Assembly: GCA_021785115.1 (NCBI GenBank) | Contig: JAJYGO010000254.1 | Coordinates: 1-7,410, forward strand | Reading direction: 5' to 3' | DNA length: 7,410 nucleotides | DNA from: Chloroflexota bacterium | Lineage (GTDB): Bacteria > Chloroflexota > Limnocylindria > Limnocylindrales > CSP1-4 | Shown here: piece by piece, positions 1 to 5,990 of the stretch | How positions within the stretch are numbered: position 1 is the first letter of the stretch | Layout of the letters: each line of letters starts with the position of its first letter | The notes under the pieces: model-generated | What the model saw: the letters and a program-made list of their open reading frames with translations, nothing else | Database searches by the model: none | Told to the model about the DNA's origin: nothing | Made by a program: the position numbers and the translations under genes

Positions 1-45
1 CCGAACGTCGCCGGTCCTCGGCGGCCCACTCGACGAGGTGTCGCC

Positions 46-984
46 ATGCTCTTCTTCACCAGCGGCCGGACCCGAACGCTCCGCCGCTCGCGCCACGACC
101 CGAGCTCCTGGCTGCCCGCGGACACGTCGGTCGACCCTGAGCAGGCGATGAAGGACGCCGGGACCGCCGTCAGGCGTGCCGGCGAGGACATCGCCGAAGC
201 GGCCCGCCAGACCGGCGAGGACATCGCCGAAGCGGCCCGCCAGATCAGCGTCGAGGCCGTGCGCCAGATCCGCTTCAACACGGCGGCCGCGAGCGCCGAC
301 GCGAAGCGGCAGATCCGGGCGAACGCCAAGGCCACCCGGGCCGAGGCGAGGCGTCAGATCCGGAACAACGTCAGGGCGGTTCGCGCAAACGCATCGGCCG
401 TCCCCGACGATCTGCTCCCCGCGGGCCGCAACGCCATCCGCAAGTCGGTTGACAGGCTCGTCCCGGGCCGGCGGAAGCGGGCCCGCCGAGGGCGGCTCCT
501 CGGCGTGCTGGGGATGTTCATGACCGCCGGACTCACGCTGCTCGGCGTCCAGATGCTGATGGCGCGCCGGTCGAGCCGGTCGATGCGCAGGAAGGATTGG
601 GGCCACAGCCCAGGGGGGCGGACGCCCGCGGCGGTGGGCGCTGGCGGCATGACCGGCGCCGAGACCCTCGGATCGGCCGGCGGCGCACGCACACCCGGCG
701 CCGGCGCATCGGTTGGAGCGGACAGCACGCCCGGCGCGCCGGGCCTGTCCGCAGCCGCCACGACGGGTCTGCCGAAGCCCACGGGCCTGCCGAACGCCGT
801 GAGCCCCTCAGACCAGGGCGGTTCTGCCGGCCGCCACCCGCCCGCGGACCTGCCGCCGGACGCGTCCACCGAGGCGGGCACGTTCGACCGCGACGCGGGC
901 ATCCGCGCGGCCAGCGAGGGCATGGAGCCGCCCGAGCCCCTGGTGCCGGGCGCTCCGCCGTCCGAGACCGCCGACGAGATGTAG
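46..984 (+). CDS. Uncharacterised single-pass membrane protein with repetitive helical N-terminal half
   Basis: I do not recognise this 312-residue protein. Residues about 32-118 are an uninterrupted Ala/Arg/Gln/Glu-rich stretch predicted helical, built from repeats: two identical 10-residue units, GEDIAEAARQ, at 46-55 and 57-66 (period 11), then RQIR at 73-76, 88-91 and 103-106 (period 15). A basic patch (GRRKRARRGR, 141-150) precedes one hydrophobic segment at about 151-172, followed by another basic cluster (RRSSRSMRRK). Residues about 185-312 are Gly/Ala/Pro/Ser-rich and probably disordered. The ATG is supported by GAGGTG five bases upstream. By inference it is a membrane-anchored coiled-coil or amphipathic-helix protein; basic clusters on both sides leave the topology unclear. 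It ends 47 bases before the next gene and could be co-transcribed with it. Function unknown. The Arg-rich composition also fits binding to an acidic polymer or to lipid headgroups, but this is only a guess. Confidence 0.7.
   Translation: MLFFTSGRTRTLRRSRHDPSSWLPADTSVDPEQAMKDAGTAVRRAGEDIAEAARQTGEDIAEAARQISVEAVRQIRFNTAAASADAKRQIRANAKATRAEARRQIRNNVRAVRANASAVPDDLLPAGRNAIRKSVDRLVPGRRKRARRGRLLGVLGMFMTAGLTLLGVQMLMARRSSRSMRRKDWGHSPGGRTPAAVGAGGMTGAETLGSAGGARTPGAGASVGADSTPGAPGLSAAATTGLPKPTGLPNAVSPSDQGGSAGRHPPADLPPDASTEAGTFDRDAGIRAASEGMEPPEPLVPGAPPSETADEM
179..244 (+). repeat. Perfect tandem duplication of a 33-bp unit inside the first gene
   Basis: Positions 179-211 and 212-244 are identical base for base. 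The unit equals 11 codons, so the reading frame is kept and the protein gains an exact extra 11-residue block (GEDIAEAARQ plus one). Identity at synonymous positions suggests a recent duplication by slippage or unequal exchange, rather than old repeats kept similar by protein selection. It could also be an assembly artefact, although the in-frame length argues against that. Confidence 0.9.
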
Positions 985-1031
985 CGAGCGCGGTCGAGGA
1001 GGCAGCACGGGCGCGAACGCGGAGGTCGACG

Positions 1032-1535
1032 ATGGACGTTGACGGGACGGCGATCGGCGGCATCATCGTGCCACCCTCGGAGACGGACCGCGCCCACGAA
1101 CTCGCGAACGGCACGATCCGGCGCGGTTTCGGCGGCGACAGAGACCGGCTGCGGCGCTTCGTCGCAGCGCTGGTGTCGGCCCTCCCGGCGGGCACGATGG
1201 TCGCCCTCCGGGGCAGCGCGGTCGCCGGCCGGTCCTTCCGCACGGGGGCGCCATTCGACGCCCAGGGCCCGGGCACCAGCGACCTCGACATCGTCCTGCT
1301 CGGCGAGACCGTCCGCGACCTGTTCAGCGAGGAGGCGCAGTACGTCGGCGGCATCAACACGGTCCCGGCGTCCGACGCCGCTCCCTGGGTCGCCCCGATG
1401 CTCGAGTCGGCCCGTCGCCGGGCGCAGGCGATCGCGCGCCGCCCGGTGAGCATCCAGGCGCAGGCTCCCTGGTTCCTTGAGCTGCGCGCCCGGATCCAGA
1501 GGCAGCCCTACGTGATCCTGGCGCCCGACGGTTGA
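1032..1535 (+). CDS. Nucleotidyltransferase-fold protein
   Basis: This 167-residue protein carries the pol-beta-type nucleotidyltransferase signature: ALRGSAVAG (GS at 61-62) followed by TSDLDIVLLG (82-91), with D84 and D86 as the presumed metal-binding pair. The family transfers NMP from an NTP to a protein, RNA or small molecule. The usual GS-to-DxD spacing is roughly 9-13 residues; here 21 residues intervene, including TGAPFDAQGPGT, so this is a divergent subgroup. I see no clear third acidic strand residue: the hydrophobic segment near 139-142 (VSIQ) has Gln where an Asp might be expected, so activity is uncertain. The ATG at 1032 has GGAGG six bases upstream; the open frame extends to 597 but overlaps the preceding gene. 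Its stop overlaps the TTG start of the EEP gene by four bases (TTGA), implying coupled translation. Substrate unknown. Confidence 0.75.
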   Translation: MDVDGTAIGGIIVPPSETDRAHELANGTIRRGFGGDRDRLRRFVAALVSALPAGTMVALRGSAVAGRSFRTGAPFDAQGPGTSDLDIVLLGETVRDLFSEEAQYVGGINTVPASDAAPWVAPMLESARRRAQAIARRPVSIQAQAPWFLELRARIQRQPYVILAPDG

Positions 1536-2392
1536 CCCTCCGACTCGTCAGCTACAACATCCGCAAGGGGGGCCGAAGGCGGAGCCGCCTGATCAGCGAG
1601 GTTCTCCGCCAGCTCGACCCCGATCTCGTCGTGCTCCAGGAGGCCATCGACCCCGGGGTCGTGGTCGAGGTCGGCCACGAGATCAACGCCCACGTGGTCC
1701 TCGCGGCGCCAGGGCGCTCGGTGGCGGTGCTCAGCCGGATGGGCGAGCTCGAGGCCTCCTGGCACCGCGGCTCGCACGGTCCCCGCTACGCCGAGGTCCG
1801 CCTCCCCTCGATCGACGCCCGACTGCTGGGCCTGCACCTCACCGCTGGGCTGTCCGGCCGCGGCGAGCGGCGCCGGGCGCGAGAGGCAGAGCAGATCCTC
1901 GCGACCGTCGCGGGCGGCTCCGGGGCTGCGGCGTGCGTCGTCCTCGCCGGCGACTTCAACGCGGTGGCGCCCGGCGACCTGCCGGCCGTCCGCCGTCTGC
2001 CGACGTGGATCCGCATCCTGCTCCGGGTCGACGGCGGCATCTCGACCCGCGTCATGCAGCGGCTCCTGGCCGCGGGGTTCATTGACGCGTACCGGCGCCG
2101 GAACCCCGACGCGCCGGGCGCGACCGTCCCGTCGGACGCACCCGCGGTCCGGCTCGACTACTTCCTCCTCGGCTCGGACGTCGCGCCGCGTCTCGTCGAG
2201 TGCCGCGTCGCGGTGACGGACCCGGTCCTGCTCGCCGCGGCGTCGGACCACCTGCCGATCATCCTGGAGCTGACGACGGAGCCGCCACCCGAGCCGCCCG
2301 GCGACGAGCGCGAGGACGCAACAGATCAGCAACGAGACGGGCCCGCGCCCGGAAACCCCCGCAACGGCGAGCGCGCGACGATGCGCCCATGA
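1532..2392 (+). CDS. Endonuclease/exonuclease/phosphatase (EEP) family hydrolase
   Basis: This 286-residue protein has the full EEP metal-dependent phosphodiesterase motif set in order: SYNIRKGG with N9, VVLQEA with E37, LGLHLT with H102, LAGDFNA at 138-144, GFIDAYR with D186, RLDYFLL at 207-213 and the terminal SDHLPI at 238-243. The family includes DNase I, exonuclease III and inositol or sphingolipid phosphatases; these motifs show hydrolysis of a phosphoester but not the substrate. No signal peptide is visible, so it is probably cytoplasmic. Residues after about 250 form a Pro/Glu-rich low-complexity tail. The start is TTG at 1532, overlapping the previous stop, and the core motif begins at residue 6, so no earlier start is needed. 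The stop overlaps the next ATG (ATGA). Pairing with a nucleotidyltransferase suggests nucleotide or nucleic-acid metabolism, as inference. Confidence 0.88.
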   Translation: MTLRLVSYNIRKGGRRRSRLISEVLRQLDPDLVVLQEAIDPGVVVEVGHEINAHVVLAAPGRSVAVLSRMGELEASWHRGSHGPRYAEVRLPSIDARLLGLHLTAGLSGRGERRRAREAEQILATVAGGSGAAACVVLAGDFNAVAPGDLPAVRRLPTWIRILLRVDGGISTRVMQRLLAAGFIDAYRRRNPDAPGATVPSDAPAVRLDYFLLGSDVAPRLVECRVAVTDPVLLAAASDHLPIILELTTEPPPEPPGDEREDATDQQRDGPAPGNPRNGERATMRP

Positions 2393-2973
2393 CGGCACTC
2401 GACGTCGGACTCCTGCTGCTCGGCCTCGTGACCGGGCTGACCCTCGCCGGGCACGGCGCCCAGAAGGCGTTCGGGTGGTTCGGCGGACCCGGGATGCAGG
2501 GCTGGACGAGCGCCGTCGCCGGGATGGGCTTCTACCCGGCCGCCCCCTTCGCGACGGTCGCGATGCTGGCCGAGCTGCTGGGCGGGCTGGGTCTGGCGTT
2601 GGGCTTCCTGACCTCGGTCGCGGCCGCGATCATGGTGGCGCAGTCCATCGTGATCATCTTCCACGTCCACTGGCGGCACGGCTTCTGGAACACCGAGCGC
2701 GGGATCGAGTACCCACTCCTGATCGGCGTGGTTGCCGTGTTCCTCGGCGTGGTCGGCCGGGGGATGCTCAGCGTTGACGGCCTGCTCTCGTCGCCGCTCC
2801 GGTTCCTCAACGCGAGCCTCACGCCGGCGCACTCCGTGGTGCCGTCGCTGACCGTTCGGGTCGCGCTGCTGCTGGTCGGGGCCATCGCGGGCTCGCTCAC
2901 CCTGGCAGCACCTCGGCTGGCGCGGGCGCTGCGGTCGCCTGACAGGGTGGGCAAGCGCGGTGCTGCTCGGTGA
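2389..2973 (+). CDS. DoxX-like integral membrane protein
   Basis: This 194-residue protein matches the DoxX family pattern. Helix 1 (about 6-24) is followed by the signature HGAQKAFGWFGGPG (22-35), then helices at about 51-70, 72-93 and 107-124, with a polar loop HVHWRHGFWNTERGIEYP between the last two. DoxX proteins are small four-helix inner-membrane proteins linked to thiosulfate or quinone oxidation in some archaea and to thiol/redox homeostasis in mycobacteria; most members have no defined activity. This one is longer than the usual 130-150 residues because of a C-terminal extension with a probable fifth helix at about 155-175 and a basic end. The ATG at 2389 overlaps the EEP stop by four bases; no good ribosome binding site is needed if translation is coupled. 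The open frame begins at 2200, but the part before 2389 overlaps the EEP gene. Confidence 0.85.
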   Translation: MTALDVGLLLLGLVTGLTLAGHGAQKAFGWFGGPGMQGWTSAVAGMGFYPAAPFATVAMLAELLGGLGLALGFLTSVAAAIMVAQSIVIIFHVHWRHGFWNTERGIEYPLLIGVVAVFLGVVGRGMLSVDGLLSSPLRFLNASLTPAHSVVPSLTVRVALLLVGAIAGSLTLAAPRLARALRSPDRVGKRGAAR

Positions 2974-3302
2974 GCCTGGGCGAGCTCCGGATCGATCCGC
3001 ACGTCGCCCGTGCCCTCGGCGGCGAGGGGGTCACGGCAGGGGTCGAGCTCGACGAGGTGACCGTGGCGCTGACGCCGTCCCGGCTCCTGGTGGCCGACCC
3101 GCAGCGCCTTCGGCTCGACGTCCCGCTCGCCGAGCTGCACCGAGTCCAACTCGTGGTCGAGAGCGACCGGCCCGGGCTGCTCACGTTCGTCCCGGTGAAT
3201 GACCGTTATCCGGCCGTGCTCGTCATCGTGCCGCGCGAGCGGTTCGAGGAGGCGGGCGAGGTGGTGATGGCCATCGGGCGCGTGGTGGCGAAGCGGGGAT
3301 GA
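2970..3302 (+). CDS. Small beta-rich protein, function unknown (PH-like pattern)
   Basis: I do not recognise this 110-residue protein as a named family. It is predicted mostly beta strand (about 23-34, 38-44, 48-52, 57-63, 71-75, 82-87) ending in one helix (about 89-107, RERFEEAGEVVMAIGRVVAK). A string of strands followed by a C-terminal helix, with the segment LLVADPQRLRLDVPLAELHRVQL, resembles bacterial PH/GRAM-like domains, but this is pattern-level inference. No signal peptide, membrane segment or cysteines are present. The GTG start at 2970 overlaps the DoxX stop by four bases (GTGA), so it is probably translated by coupling and belongs to the same operon. If PH-like, it could act at the membrane beside the DoxX-like and zinc-ribbon proteins. 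Confidence 0.7.
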   Translation: MSLGELRIDPHVARALGGEGVTAGVELDEVTVALTPSRLLVADPQRLRLDVPLAELHRVQLVVESDRPGLLTFVPVNDRYPAVLVIVPRERFEEAGEVVMAIGRVVAKRG

Positions 3303-3324
3303 CGACGTTCGAGGTGGATGAGCA

Positions 3325-4140
3325 ATGACCGTGCAAGACCAGATCAATCAGGCCCTCGGCACCATTGGCGGCCTCGTGGGGTCCATCGTCGGCACCCCGG
3401 GCGTCCAGGACGGCCTCCATCTCGCGCTCTGGGCCATCATCATCCTGTGGTTCGTGACGGTCCTGTGGGCCTTCCGGGATGCCCGCGCGCGGAGCCACAA
3501 CTGGCTGGTCGCCCTGGGAGCGCCGACCGGCATCGCCCTCGCAACGCCAGCGGCGTTTCCATTGGCCCTCTTCGTCTGGCGGATCCTGCGGCCCGCGCCG
3601 ACAATCGCCGAGGCACGCGAGCAGCAGCTGACCATCGACGCCCTGCTCGCCTCATCCCACCGGCCCACCTGTCTGGGCTGCGGTTCAAAGGTGAACGCCG
3701 AGTGGCGTCGCTGCCCGTGGTGCCGCACCTGGCTGCAGGCCTCGTGCCCTCGCTGCCAGCGGCTTGTTGAGTTGGGCGCCGCGGTGTGCCCGTGGTGCGT
3801 GCTGGACCTGGCGCCCGGGGCACTCGTCGCGCAGGAGGCCCGCCAGGCGATGGTTCCAGCGATCGCGGCTTCGGCGGCGACGGTCCCAGTGAGGGACCCC
3901 GCGGTCCTCGAGCCGACCTGGGCCACGATGCCGATCCAGCTGCCGAGGCACGACGACGGCCCCCTGATGCCGCCGGCGCCCTCCCCGGCGGCCTCCGCGC
4001 AGCCAGCGGCTGCACCGGAGCGCGTTGCAGCTGCCACCCCCGCCCGGCCGAGTCGGTCGCGCCGACCGCATGGTCGCCCAGGCGCCTCGGATCTCCACCG
4101 GCAGCCCGAGGAGCCCGCTCCCAGCACCGCGCTCTGGTAG
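3325..4140 (+). CDS. Membrane-anchored double zinc-ribbon protein
   Basis: This 271-residue protein has three parts. The N-terminal part holds two membrane segments, about 32-50 (LALWAIIILWFVTVLWAF) and about 60-86. Then four Cys-x2-Cys knuckles, C116/C119, C130/C133, C141/C144 and C155/C158, form two adjacent zinc ribbons (CLGC, CPWC, CPRC, CPWC). The last 100 or so residues are Pro/Ala-rich, basic near the end, and probably disordered. Double zinc ribbons of this type usually mediate protein-protein or protein-nucleic acid contacts and are not themselves enzymes. GAGGTGG lies seven bases before the ATG, an unusually good ribosome binding site here. The gene begins 22 bases after the preceding stop and probably ends the operon. 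It may tether soluble partners to the membrane, which is inference. Confidence 0.82.
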   Translation: MTVQDQINQALGTIGGLVGSIVGTPGVQDGLHLALWAIIILWFVTVLWAFRDARARSHNWLVALGAPTGIALATPAAFPLALFVWRILRPAPTIAEAREQQLTIDALLASSHRPTCLGCGSKVNAEWRRCPWCRTWLQASCPRCQRLVELGAAVCPWCVLDLAPGALVAQEARQAMVPAIAASAATVPVRDPAVLEPTWATMPIQLPRHDDGPLMPPAPSPAASAQPAAAPERVAAATPARPSRSRRPHGRPGASDLHRQPEEPAPSTALW

Positions 4141-4250
4141 GCAGGGCCCTCCTCGGCATCGGGGCGCAGCGCAAGACGCGTGTTATCCGATGCCGGCCTG
4201 CCGCTCGGTCGACCGCAACCGGCGCCGAACGAGACTGGGAAGCGTCACTA

Positions 4251-5084
4251 ATGACGGGGAGGCCACGCGATGACCGAGCCGATGCCGACCGGCGGCACGT
4301 CCGTGGGCAGGGCCCCTTGCCCCTCCACGTAGGCACGTCGGGCTTCGACTATCCGGAGTGGGCCGGCCGGATCTACCCCCGACGACTCCCGGCGGGCGAG
4401 CGGCTGGCGTTCTACGCCACGCTGTTCCCCGCGGTCGAGCTCAACTCCACGTTCTACCGCCTGCCGACGAGAAAGCAGTGCGAGCGGTGGGCCGGGCAGG
4501 TCCCGCCCCAATTCCGGTTCGCCGTCACGGCATCGCGCTACCTGACGCACGTGCTGCGGCTGCGCCAGCCGGACGAGGCGGTGGAGCGGATGCTGGAGCG
4601 CATCGAGCCGCTGGGCGACCGCCTCGGGCCCGTGCTCGTGCAGCTGCCGCCCGACCTGCCCGTGGACGCGGGGGCGCTCGACGCCACGCTCACCGCCTTC
4701 GACGCCTCCGCCCCGCCCGCGCTGCACGTCCGGGTCGCCCTCGAGCCACGCCACGAGAGCTGGTTCGCGGCCGATGTCGAGGCGATCCTGCGCGACCATG
4801 GCGCCGCCCTCTGCCGGGCGGACCGTCGCGGCGAGCGATCCCCGGAGTGGCGCACCGCCGACTGGCGCTACATCCGGATGCACGAGGGCTCGGCGGTCCC
4901 CGCGGGCTGCTACGACTCAAGCGACCTCGCCGCCCTCGCCACGCGGCTCGCCGAGGAGGGCACCGGCACCACAGGCGACTGGGTCTTCTTCAACAACGAC
5001 GGCCACGCCTGCGCGCCAGCCAACGCCCGCACGTTCAGCCGCCTGGCCGACCGCGCGGGCTTCGAGGTCCTGGCGCCGACCTGA
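4251..5084 (+). CDS. DUF72 (YecE-like) family protein
   Basis: This 277-residue protein carries the DUF72 hallmarks throughout: HVGTSGFDYPEWAGRIYP (26-43), VELNSTFYRLPT (62-73), FRFAVTASRYLTH (88-100), LGPVLVQLPP (125-134), ALEPRHESWF (163-172), WRYIRMHEG (205-213) and VFFNNDGHACAPANARTF (245-262). DUF72 proteins adopt a TIM-barrel-like fold; the biochemical role is unsettled. The core is complete, so the protein should be folded and active. The start is uncertain. ATG 4251 is in frame with GGGAAG about eight bases upstream, but residues 1-22 are not conserved and the domain really begins near residue 25. A TTG at 4317 is an alternative. A second ATG at 4270, in another frame, has a stronger ribosome binding site. 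It is separated from the upstream operon by 110 bases and is probably a separate unit. Confidence 0.9.
   Translation: MTGRPRDDRADADRRHVRGQGPLPLHVGTSGFDYPEWAGRIYPRRLPAGERLAFYATLFPAVELNSTFYRLPTRKQCERWAGQVPPQFRFAVTASRYLTHVLRLRQPDEAVERMLERIEPLGDRLGPVLVQLPPDLPVDAGALDATLTAFDASAPPALHVRVALEPRHESWFAADVEAILRDHGAALCRADRRGERSPEWRTADWRYIRMHEGSAVPAGCYDSSDLAALATRLAEEGTGTTGDWVFFNNDGHACAPANARTFSRLADRAGFEVLAPT
4256..4262 (+). promoter_or_regulatory. Strong Shine-Dalgarno aimed at an out-of-frame ATG
   Basis: GGGGAGG lies seven bases before the ATG at 4270, the best ribosome binding site around this gene. That ATG, however, opens a frame of only 20 codons (MTEPMPTGG...) ending at TAG 4330-4332, one frame away from the DUF72 frame. 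Either it drives a short overlapping peptide, or the true DUF72 start is 4270 and one base is missing between 4270 and about 4330 in this copy or assembly. Confidence 0.5.
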
Positions 5085-5531
5085 GTTGTGCATGCCGACG
5101 GGTTCATGGCTCGACATGCGATGAAACCCGCCACCGGCGCCGGCTCGTGGCCCATGGCGGCACGATCCGATCAAAGGCGCGCGCCTCCCCGTCCCGGGTC
5201 GTGGCGCTTCATGGCATGGCGTGCGACGGTGCGATGGGTCGCGCGCGAATCGGCGGCATGGCGGCGACACCTGAGCCCTCGGCCCTCACGGGCCGGCCGA
5301 GCAGCGGCCACTCGCCCCGGATCCTCACACGGGCGCGCACGGTCGAGCCAGGCGGCCGTCCTCTGCTACCATGCCGGCCGTGAACCGCGCGACCGGCTCC
5401 ACCGCCCGCCCTCGGCACCACCTGGGCTGGCGCGGAGTTGGTCCCGGTGTTGACCCATTGTCGGGGTCTGCGCAGGGGTAGAAGGGGCCCTCGGGCCCGC
5501 ACTCGGCACGGTTTCACGCACGGACACCAGT
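5085..5531. other. Gene-free stretch between the DUF72 gene and tRNA-Tyr
   Basis: No convincing coding region is seen on either strand; the open frames here are GC-rich shadows without homology. Just after the DUF72 stop, 5099-5107 and 5121-5130 form an imperfect stem (CGGGTTCAT against ATGAAACCCG, one bulged A) with a 13-base loop but no T tract, a weak terminator candidate. The word CATGGC recurs at 5105, 5153, 5212, 5217 and 5258. GGGCCC-TC-GGGCCC near 5487-5500 is a short perfect hairpin. A TTGACC hexamer at 5450-5455 resembles a -35 box but has no properly spaced -10. Confidence 0.6.
5364..5372 (+). promoter_or_regulatory. Possible extended -10 promoter for tRNA-Tyr
   Basis: TGCTACCAT is a TGn-type extended -10 element (TG at 5364-5365, TACCAT at 5367-5372), predicting transcription from about 5379 toward the tRNA. 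No good -35 hexamer is present; GTCGAG at 5342-5347 is too distant. The leader of about 150 bases would be removed by tRNA processing. A GTG at 5380 opens a 33-codon frame, which would be leaderless, but nothing else supports it as a gene. Confidence 0.3.
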
Positions 5532-5616
5532 GGGTCGGTCGGGCAGGTGGTGAGCCCAAGGGTCTGTAAAACCCTCGCCTTCGGCTGTGGCAGTTCGATT
5601 CTGCCCCGGCCCACCA
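5532..5616 (+). tRNA. trnY: tRNA-Tyr (anticodon GTA), class II, CCA encoded
   Basis: A full cloverleaf can be drawn. The acceptor stem is GGGTCGG (5532-5538) with CCGGCCC (5606-5612), one T-G wobble. The D stem is GGGC (5541-5544) with GCCC (5554-5557). The anticodon stem AGGGT/ACCCT (5559-5563, 5571-5575) encloses CTGTAAA, giving anticodon GTA at 5566-5568. The long variable arm (5576-5588) contains GCC-TTC-GGC, as expected for bacterial tRNA-Tyr. The T arm GGCAG-TTCGATT-CTGCC spans 5589-5605. The discriminator is A5613, typical for Tyr, and CCA is encoded at 5614-5616. The molecule looks intact and functional. tRNA 3' ends are common integration sites, which matters because an AbiE cassette lies about 380 bases downstream. 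Confidence 0.96.
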
Positions 5617-5660
5617 GCACTCTCCTGGGCACGACGCCGGCCGCCGCCGGCGCCGGGACC

Positions 5661-5678
5661 GGCCCCCAGGGGGCCTTT
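5661..5678 (+). terminator. Rho-independent terminator after tRNA-Tyr
   Basis: GGCCCC (5661-5666) and GGGGCC (5670-5675) form a perfect GC stem around a CAG loop, followed directly by TTT and then CG. The T tract is short, but the position about 45 bases after the tRNA CCA end and the stem strength support a terminator. Confidence 0.6.
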
Positions 5679-5759
5679 CGCGACCCGGTCCTGACGATAC
5701 GGGCCGCCGCGCCCCCGGTCAACGGGAGGTGTGTACGCGTCGCGTGTACGTTCCGCGCC

Positions 5760-5780
5760 GGGGGCCGGGGCGGGGCGGGG
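5760..5780 (+). other. G-quadruplex-forming motif
   Basis: Four consecutive G tracts (GGGGG at 5760-5764, then GGGG at 5767-5770, 5772-5775 and 5777-5780) are separated by loops of only two, one and one bases. This is a canonical intramolecular quadruplex pattern on the + strand. It sits about 200 bases upstream of the antitoxin promoter. It may be chance in GC-rich DNA. Confidence 0.6.
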
Positions 5781-5961
5781 CGGTCGTCGCCCGGTGGCAA
5801 CGCCGGCGGCAATGGGCCGGCCCGCACCCAGGCGCCGGGCGGCCTCGGCGGGCGGGAGCTGGTCGTCCACTGGATCGGCGAGGAGCGGCGACGAGCCAGG
5901 GCTGATCTCAAACCGACCCACCTCACTGTCCCGACGCGCGTGCGAGGCCGTCGCAGATTCG

Positions 5962-5990
5962 TTGGCACAACTCGACACGTGGCGTACAGT
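5962..5990 (+). promoter_or_regulatory. Promoter of the AbiE pair (leaderless transcript)
   Basis: TTGGCA (5962-5967) and TACAGT (5985-5990) are separated by exactly 17 bases, close to the sigma-70-type consensus and the best promoter in the window. The predicted transcription start, about seven bases after the -10, falls on or next to the ATG at 5998. The mRNA is therefore probably leaderless and needs no ribosome binding site; none is seen. This position also fixes the antitoxin start. Confidence 0.75.

Noticed and set aside
354..1453. Long minus-strand open frames opposite the first two genes
   Set aside because: They are Arg/Pro/Ala-rich with no domain motifs. In very GC-rich DNA, frames opposite real genes stay open by chance, and the + strand proteins here have clear structure, motifs and ribosome binding sites.
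3786..4250. Upstream part of the DUF72 open frame overlapping the zinc-ribbon gene
   Set aside because: It reads as low-complexity Gly/Arg/Ala/Pro out of frame with a well-supported gene, so it is a shadow.
5380..5481. 33-codon GTG open frame just after the extended -10 element
   Set aside because: The leaderless geometry is suggestive, but the peptide has no recognisable features, and the promoter is better explained as serving tRNA-Tyr.
5450..5484. TTGACC with TAGAAG as a promoter for tRNA-Tyr
   Set aside because: The two hexamers are 23 bases apart, too far for a normal promoter, and no other -10 sits at 16-19 bases.
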